The notes beneath the pieces are model-generated. The model was not told the DNA's origin. It ran no database searches and worked only from the letters and a program-made list of their open reading frames with translations. A stretch of 64,000 bases of DNA, from assembly GCA_002633025.1 (NCBI GenBank), contig NMRB01000805.1:55802-119801 (forward strand), read 5' to 3'. Shown piece after piece: positions 45,001 to 54,000 of the stretch; within the stretch, counting starts at the first letter, position 1, and each line of letters begins with the position of its first letter. Position numbers and translations under genes: made by a program. This DNA is from Notospermus geniculatus (taxonomy: Eukaryota; Nemertea; Pilidiophora; Heteronemertea; Lineidae).

Positions 45001-48000
45001 TCCCAAGCAAAATGCAGAGAATAATGCACACTTTGGGGCCTATAGTGTTCAAGCAATTGTCTTCACTTGGGCCTATAATGCACACTTATGGGCCTATAGT
45101 GTTCAAGCAATTGTCTTCAATTGGGCCTGTCATTTTCTCAAAAATAAAATGGGAATTTGTTAGGAAAATTCTGTATGGGCATATTTTGATAAACACACTA
45201 TCACAGCAGCAGGTGGTATCCAACATAGAGCACAAAAAACGACACACAAAATGATAGTACAAGTAAAGCTGTCTCCAAATTTCACAAATTTTCGACCCCA
45301 ACCAGGGTCTTCCTTAGGCACTTTCTAGTAGGGATTTCTAATAAAGAAATTTCACTTTTGGGATCTCTACTAGAAAGTGCCTGAAAATTTGCGAAATTCG
45401 GAGACGACTTTACTTGTACTAACATCAGTACAAGTAAAGTCGTAGGTGGAAGGTTCAAATCTCTGCTGATTATTCTGTTTCATGTACTGGTCATGCTAAT
45501 TAGTGAATGTGACAAGCTGCTCCCCTGGCCTCATGTCATTCATGTAGAGACGGGGGTAATACAGTAAGAAATTTACACTCCATTACACTCGTCTTTCACT
45601 CCATTTCCTAGGAAACACTGGGACAACTGCGACATCTTCAGCGACGTCAAGCACCCCAACATCAGCTACCTCCACCACCAGCGCATCGGGCACCGCCTCC
45701 TCGACGCAGGCAACGAGTACTGCGCCAACATCAAGTAGTTCAACAGGCGCGACAACCGGTAGCCCCACCGCTACGGGAATAAGATTGCCAGCCCTGATGG
45801 CGTTAGATTCTCGGTCCGTCGATCCATATCTGCCATGCAGTTCACGTCATTTCTCCATGATTAGGAGCACAAGAAGAGCTGTAAGTTGTTTGTATGGCAT
45901 TGTACATTATTGTATTAAAATTAAGTTTGGGTTTTTAGCTCACCTGTGAGCTTTTGTCGTGGTGCAGCGTCTGTCGTCGTCGTCCGTTAGCAGGGCACAT
46001 TTCGTAACCGCTGGAGCTATTGATCTGAAACTTGGTACATATATAATTGAAGTCCTGCAACTTGGGAATGACTTGACCCAGATTGCTCATAACTGACATA
46101 CCTCTCTCTGTCATTACACTATTATCACCCTTCGAGTAATAGACCGGTCTGCGGCGTATCTTGGCATGATGCCAACTTTACCGGTCGACCAATCATATTC
46201 CACTTTATATCGGGTCTTCGGAAATTTTACAACACCGGTTCTGATTGGCCTGCTCTTCAAGAGGCAGCAGATACGCCGCGGACCGGTCTATTTCTCAAAG
46301 GGTGATGTGTGATGTAACGCAGTGGTGATCGCCCTTCGATTATCGAAGATGGGGGAAACATTTGGGACTGGGTTTGACTGGAGTTATATCTTTCAGAATG
46401 GTGGTGAACAGTCTGTCAACGACGTCGTTGGGAATCTCGTCAGTGCTCTGATTGGTCAAACTAATCAGGGGACACAGGGACAATCCAGCGGAAATGGAGC
46501 TGCCGCCACTGCTGGTAGCGGTGCTGCCACTAGTGCTACCTCCACATCATCGTCAAATACAACAACTACAGGCACATCGGCGCAAAATGTGTTCAACCCC
46601 TTTGCCGCGTTGTTTACGCCGATGCCGGCTCAAGGGCGTCGGACTGATGGGAGCCAGAGTTCAGGAGCGACAAATACGACAGCGATGAATGACTTTGCGA
46701 GCCGGCTGCACCATATTTTACAAGAGGTATCCAAGATTATGACATTCTCGTAAAAAGTGGAACTGCACATGTTATCTTGTCTGACTGGCAAGTCCTTACC
46801 TTTTCTGCAGCAGGCATGGTAGGACTGTTCTGCCGGTCCCCAGCATACCCACGTTTTTTAGCTCACCTGTGAGCTTTAGTCATGACGCAGCAACTGTTAT
46901 CATCTTCTGTCGTCGTCGTAGTCCATTAGTAGGGCACGTTTCATATGCAGGGGTAATTGACCTGAAACTTGGTACATATATGTGACCCATGACAGTAAAA
47001 TGAGTCAGAATGCAGCGGAAAGAAGACCCAAGATGACACCAGAGAACAATTCATAGATGAGAGTTTTCCGGGAATTCCCGGATTTCCGGGAGCGGGCACT
47101 ACCAAATAAATATGGCTTTTTCGATTTGGCTTCGTTCCGGCACCTGTGCTGTTCCCGGTCCCGGTTTTACATCCAACCATCAATAATCCTAGATTGGTTC
47201 CATGATCTACCGCTAGGATTTGATGACAGCGATCGCGCCAAGATGGCGTCGGGCCGTCGAATGGCAGGATTCGGGACATGACTTCTGGAGTCATGACTAA
47301 TTTCCGGGAATTTTTTGAAATGGCACTCTCATCTATGACAATTACAGAAATGGACAAAGTCAAATTTCACACTGGGCCAACAATGCTCAAATCACCTAAC
47401 TGTTGGTTCACCTTGGGTCTTCTTCTGTGCGCATTCTGACTCATTTTGTTGTCAGGGGTCACTTATACCCCTAGGTCAGATGATCTATGACACCAAGTTT
47501 TAGTCAAGATTCGATTCCTGGCGTGGCCACCAGGCGGCCAAAACCGGGTGGACAATGAATATAACATGCGAATTATTTCACCATTGTTTGATATTCTTGA
47601 TATTTGATGTTTTCAGGGTAGATCAAATACACCGCCCACCACGACCTCATCAGGTGGTACACCGCGTACAGGCGGTACTGGTGCCAGTTCCGGTGCTATG
47701 AGCGACGATATGTTTGCACAGTTGGTCAGTGGCATTGGGAGTCAGCTGAGTCAGGTGATGCGCGGCGATGGCGGAGTGTCGATAACAGACTTTATTCGAT
47801 CCATGGAGCAAAACTACAATGTCTCTCAGGGTGAAGGTTAGTCCTTGTCATTCGCAGCAGGAAGGTTCTTTTTGAAAATGGGCTGGTTCTGGTTTTCAAT
47901 ATGGCTGCCAGAGTGGCCATCTTCAAATTTGAAATATGAGGAATACATGGATTCTGTGTGGATTTTGTTGCATCTGTATCTTCGATCACTATTATTAAAA

Positions 48001-51000
48001 CCACTGGTAAGAAAAGTAAGGAAATGTATGCTTATGCTGCCAAATTATCGGAGCAGTTTCCACGATTTTCACCAAAAAAATCATCAAAAATTGCCAGCTC
48101 AAAAATCTACCCAGATACTGTTTTTGTCCCGTCGCTAACGATCTTTTCCATAAAAAGTTAACCCAATAGACCCCATGCCGCCCTGCTGTGAAAGACCACG
48201 CCCACTTTTTGACAAAAATCCCCATCACCTCTACTGGAGAAATGAAAATTACCAATTACTGCCGGGAGCGCCACAATCCGCCATGTTTCCAGACGCTGAT
48301 AACGCCATAAACCGCCTTGAATCATTATACTGTTTTCTATTCAGCTTAATGCAGTGGCATTTCATGGCGGTTCAGGGTGAAATTTACAGATGGAAAGTGC
48401 AAAAAAACAGGCCACTCTATTGGGTTTAGTATATGCAGAGCAGTCTCCGTGCCATCTTGGGACAAGTTGTATAACTGAAGTTTTGTAATCTCGTGTCGAT
48501 GATTGTTGCCTCTGATATTTTGGGTTAAAAAGCCTGAGAAAGGTCTTATTATTGGATGCTGGGGAAGTTGCAGAAAAATGGACCCCATATTTTCAGGGTT
48601 GTTCATTGTTCTCATCTTTATTTCAGGTTTATTAAACGACTTATTTCAAATGATCGGCGAGCACATGAACTTTGCCGACTTACTTCAAGTGTTCTTCGGC
48701 CGCCCTGAGCCGCTACAGGCACTTCGCCAACCGCTTCGTACGTTTATCCAACAGCGAATTATGGACAATCAAGAACCCACTGATGAAAACATAGAGGCAT
48801 CGGTAGAAAGGGCGATTGAAAGTCTCCAGGAGAGTATTGATCTTGTATGCGCCGAGGTGAGCAGGTCTTTTGATTCCTTTTCATGCCGGACGGTCTTCGT
48901 TTACAAAGATAAAAGTTAAAAATTAATGTTTGGGTTTATATACCGTATACGCAAATATTTTCACGGCTAAAATATTTAGCGGTTGGGGTCCCAAAGTACC
49001 TTTTCGCGTGGATAAATATTCGCGGTTGGGGTCCTGATGTAAGATTTCAAGAACACTGCATTTTCAATGGTGAGTGTGACAGTTATGGTACGAAATCCAC
49101 CGAAAAGAAGAAATCTGAGCAGTCATAATCGACCTCACTGCTGGCAGGGCGCCATGATAGCTGAGTGATTGACAGATCAGTGTCACGTGTCTGCAATTCA
49201 GTGCAAACATAGACTGGTTAGCGTCTTTGCCGCTGCACTCACGTTCCGGAACATGAGCGCCAGTGGGAGTGCAGCGGCAAAGACAGTAACCAGTCTATGC
49301 AAACCACGATGTATTAACCCCAGTCTATCCTGAAACCGTTTTAGTAGAGCTGCTGGTCGTTCAGCACTCAAGTCCGGCAACATCGAACTCTGACCCAATG
49401 GAATGTGGAAGCCATGTAATGATGTGGCAGAGCTTTGTGATTTTCAATCATGCCTGTCGACCATTTGTGGCCGTTCCCCAGTTGTTCGCACTGTGCACCG
49501 GTTATTCAAGAGCCGCGTGTGATTAAAAGTCCATAGAAAATCTAACTATCAATTTCCTAACTTCCACATTCCATTAGGTTGCAGTTAGATGTTGCCGGAC
49601 TTTACAATCTGAGCATTTCAGACCGGCGGTACCCATTTATATACCTGGGTGGAGTGAGGCACAGGAGGCAAGGAGACTCCCGAGAGTCTCATGCCCACAG
49701 TGGAATTCGAACTAGGGACCTCCTGGCCGCTAGCCACAGACCCGAGCCACTAGACCACCGTAGCCACAAAAAGGACCACTGGTACCAGACACCCTTTGTT
49801 TAAGCCCGTGTCACACTGTCCCGAAGTTGACACCCGATGGCCACACGAATTATGGAACCTTTTGGAAATCTTACTGATAAGTGCCAGCCTGAAGAAGACC
49901 CCGGTTGGGATCGAAAATTTGCAAGATTCTGGAAGTTGACTTCGGGGCCATCTTCACGCAAAATTCAAAATTCCATATTCCTGTGGCCATCGGGTGTCTA
50001 ATTTCGGGACAGTGTGACACGGGCATTACAAAAAGGGACTAATTTTGCGGTGCCCAGTGGAGGCTTGCACATCAATTTTTATCTAGGGTTGGTGATTGTA
50101 ATTGATACTAAAAAATTTCAGTTTTAACTACCATCATCCTTTTGTTTCCTATATTATTCAGCCTGGTATACAAGTAGAAGAGGACATCGACTTTAAAGCG
50201 ACGCTAACTGAATTTATCCGACAACAAATGAGGAAGATAATTGCAATGATACTTAGGTCGTCAGGTGAGTTTCCCTTTCTAGTCTTCGGTGTACCCTTAC
50301 ATGTCCACATCCTATTGCATTGGAATTTGCGTAAATTTTTGCCATTGTTGGCAATAATGACCTAGTTTACTTAAAGTACAAGAGCAATACTTGCAAATGA
50401 GGTCACTGGGGTAAGCCTCCAGTGCATGAGGCAGCTTTTCTGCTCTTGCTAGCAATTTATCATTTGTGGAAAGCAAGAAGAACTTGACAATCTGTAAATT
50501 GTCCTAAATATGACCAAAATTTTGTTGCGCATCCAGTGATGGCTGCCCGATACAACCACAGAGACTGGAGTCACCTTGCTCTCGCAAAATGCCAGACTTA
50601 CTTGTGGTCTGTTCTGGCAGATATTTATATTTTCTACCATTCACAGTCAAATATTTCATCAGAGTTCCTGAATAAAGTAGATATAGGTTTTTAATACCAA
50701 ACTGTACATGCAGGCTGTTAACATTTCATTTCCGCCAATTAACTTGAGAATGCTAATTTGCTGAACGATGGCCAGCACCACTGGGGCCACCCATCCAAGA
50801 TGGCGGCTATGGTGGCCATCTTGAATTTGGTTCCCATCAATTAAATTTAGAACGCTACGAGCAATCACCAGTAACCTGAAATTTTTTGTGGGTGTTTATC
50901 TCCGTGTGGGGAATGTTGCTTTTAATGTACAGCAGCACTGCTTCCCCAGAAAGTACCACCTGGGCGATTCCCACAAACAGCATAACAGTCAGGGGCATAT

Positions 51001-54000
51001 GCCACAGTCTGTGCCGTTGTTCTTGTACCTTTTGAAAAGATAACTGAATTTTAAATCATGTTCCTTCTTCCACGTGGTACACGCTGTTCCCACCGACCCA
51101 GATTCTTGTGTGTCATTCCTTCTCTGTTTTCATTCCAGATAATGATCCATTGTTTGGCCAATGTCTATTCAACCACTGTAGGACTAGTATACACGAATCG
51201 ATTGTACTCTGTAGATTATGTTTAAGAAATGGCATTGAGGGATGTGACCAGATTCTTCGCTCAAGAGTTGTAAGTACTTTCTTAAATATTGAGTTGTGAG
51301 CAGTGTTCTCCAAGGGCTTTGGTCTAAGAGGGGTGCAGTGGGCGTGGTGCCAAAGGCACCGTGTGAGGTGATTTCTGATGGGGGGTGTGGGGGCCCTCCC
51401 CCAGCGAAATTTGGCTTTTAGGTGCTCTGAGATGCGTTTTCTAAGCATCTGAGATGCATAATTGAGTGATCTAAACCATAAATATTAGGGCGGACAAATT
51501 TTTAAGAGGGGCGGGCCATTTTTAAGAGGGACGGATTTTCCTGTCGGTATTTTTAAGAGGGGCGGGCCGCCATTTTTTTAACTGGCGTGGAGAACACTGG
51601 CGAGCAGAGCACGGAATACGGCATTAATATTGGCTCTAAGCCCCAAGGTCCCTTGCCCCCTCCTTAACCCCTACTCCTTAGCCCCTCCCCAATTCCCTGT
51701 GGCAAGTTTTCAAAGTCTAGAATTACATGTAGTAGAAAGGAGAGCAGCTACAGGTATAATCACGAGAATTGAAGTCCCCATTATCACTACCCTCATCCGC
51801 CAAGCGCCTGATCTTGCGTAATTCGTGCGCTTGTTGCCCACCAATGCGTATACCAATGATTTGCCAAAGTATGCTGCACTTAGCGTGTATTGTTACCTTA
51901 GTTGTAGAAGTACCGTAGTTAGAAGATGGTGACGACACCATCGATCACTTATTAATATGCAAAAAAACTTGGAGGTGCCTGATGCATCCTGGGGTGGTAA
52001 ATTGTGTGGCGGTCTAGGAAAACCCGCCGGATGTCGCATTTGAGGAAAGTGGTAATGGCCTTGGTGAACCCCCACATTTCAATAGCTGACATGTACTACG
52101 TAAGAGCTAAACAGTAGCTAGGCCTAGTAGATCAATGCACAGGCAATCTGACAGCCCTTGTTGATCATTCAGCGACATCCGCCGGGTTTTCCTAGACCTC
52201 CACACAATGAGGAACTTTGGAGCCTTCAGAGGCCGCTACGAGTTACTGGTCCCAGAACGTCATGAAATTTGACGTCACAGGGCAGAAATGCATGCCACAA
52301 CGTTGTCCATAATGACGTGGGCGCCGTGGCTCAGGCACTTGACGCCAAATTTTGCGACGTTCTAGGACCGGTAACAGGCAGCCTCTTACGGCCACCGACG
52401 GCAGAAAAGTTCCCCATTATGGAGTATCGTGTACGCCCTACGTAGGCAAAGGGTTAAGTAGATTTTAGATTTAGTGAAGCTGCCACTGGTTCTGAAGGGG
52501 TTATTTTTCTGTAATAAAAGTGATAATTTTTCTTTTTCAGCAATACATTTCCTCTGATATCAGCAACCCCATGATTCAGAACTGGATGCTGACGATGTCA
52601 TCACAACAGCTCCATCAGATACTGCCATTCATTCGCATCAGCGAAGACGAGGTCCAGCGCTACGTCGTCCGAACGAGTCAGAGAATGGAGGCGAGTCCAT
52701 TATTATCTGAAACCTCCGAGGCGGCGTCCATGATGTCGACAGAGAGCGCCGCCGAAGACGTCCGAGCGGTTGAATCGATCGCAACGGCTGCGGTTGCTGA
52801 AGCGCCTCCTTGTGGTGATGAAATGGAAGAGGAGGGCAATGAAGCATCTGCTGAGGTAGGGTTTGACCGACCTCTGACCCCTGATTTGCATAATTTATTC
52901 TAAAGGGATGTTGGTATGGGGATGAAGATAGCAAGTGACTGTCAGGTTGCCGGTGCATTGATCTGCTGCTGTTTACCTGTAGTACATTTCAGCTGTTGAA
53001 ATGTGCAGGTTCACCATGGCCATTAGCACTTTCTTCAAACGCGACATTCAACGGGTTTTCGTAGACTGCCTCAAAAATAACCCTGAAATGGCCTATCTTG
53101 GTTTCTAAATGATATTTTCATGAACCCCTGGACAATGGCGTCAAATTTAATGAGAGCAATAAAAGTATTCATCGTATCCATGACGTCGTATCCAGGCCTA
53201 CATGACGTTGTGACGTTGCGCGTTTTGCCCACCAGCTTCTTCAGCAAAGCAATGAATTTTGCCCACCACCCTTGNCCAGACCCCAAAATATGTCTGTTTG
53301 CTGTAACCCTACCCTGCCCTAACAGCTTGGGTAGGTAGGTAGGCATATATTTTCATTTTTTTTAGTTGGAGGTGGAAAAAAAATTAGCAATTTCCACAAA
53401 ATAAAAAAAAATATACTAGTGTTTAAAAACAATGGTCCGTATTCTAGAACCTTCCTTAAGTCTAAGGTCTACCTTTAGCTATTGTTTGCAGGGTTGAATA
53501 CAAAAGATTAAAGTGGACCTTAGAGTTAAGGAGGCTTCTAGAATACGGGCCAATGTCTTTTGGGGTTTATGACTCATTGGCATTCAGTTTTGAAGTGTAA
53601 AAAGTTTTAGGTCGGCATACTTCGTCATTGCCGGTCGGCAAATCGGGTCTTTTGGGGCATAAAAAAAACATATTGGCTAATACTCCCATAAAAAGTTTTG
53701 AGTCGGTACCATTTACGTAGGGTCGGTCGGGTTACGGCAAACAGACATATTTTTGGGTCTGGCCTGATCATGAAGTTTACGACAATTCTGCGATACTTCT
53801 CCGACACTCCTGTGACAAATCTGCGATAAGTTCTTTGATTGTTTGCGTAACGTCAAAAATACAATCGCAGGCCAACTGTCGTACGTGTGAGAGAGGCTTT
53901 AGGGTGGATTATACTTAAATGTTGCATATATCATTTCAGGATTGGATACCAGTTATTTCACGTGATGTACAGACACAGAGACGACAAGCACCGCAGGCTC

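Larger units (their letters stand above)
46856..47545 (+). repeat. AGCTCAC dispersed repeat with two-deep nested insertions
   Basis: Left part TTTTAGCTCACCTGTGAGC to TTGGTACATATA, right part TATACCCCTAGGTCAGATGA onward. Split at TATA by 46981-47463. Confidence 0.82.
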
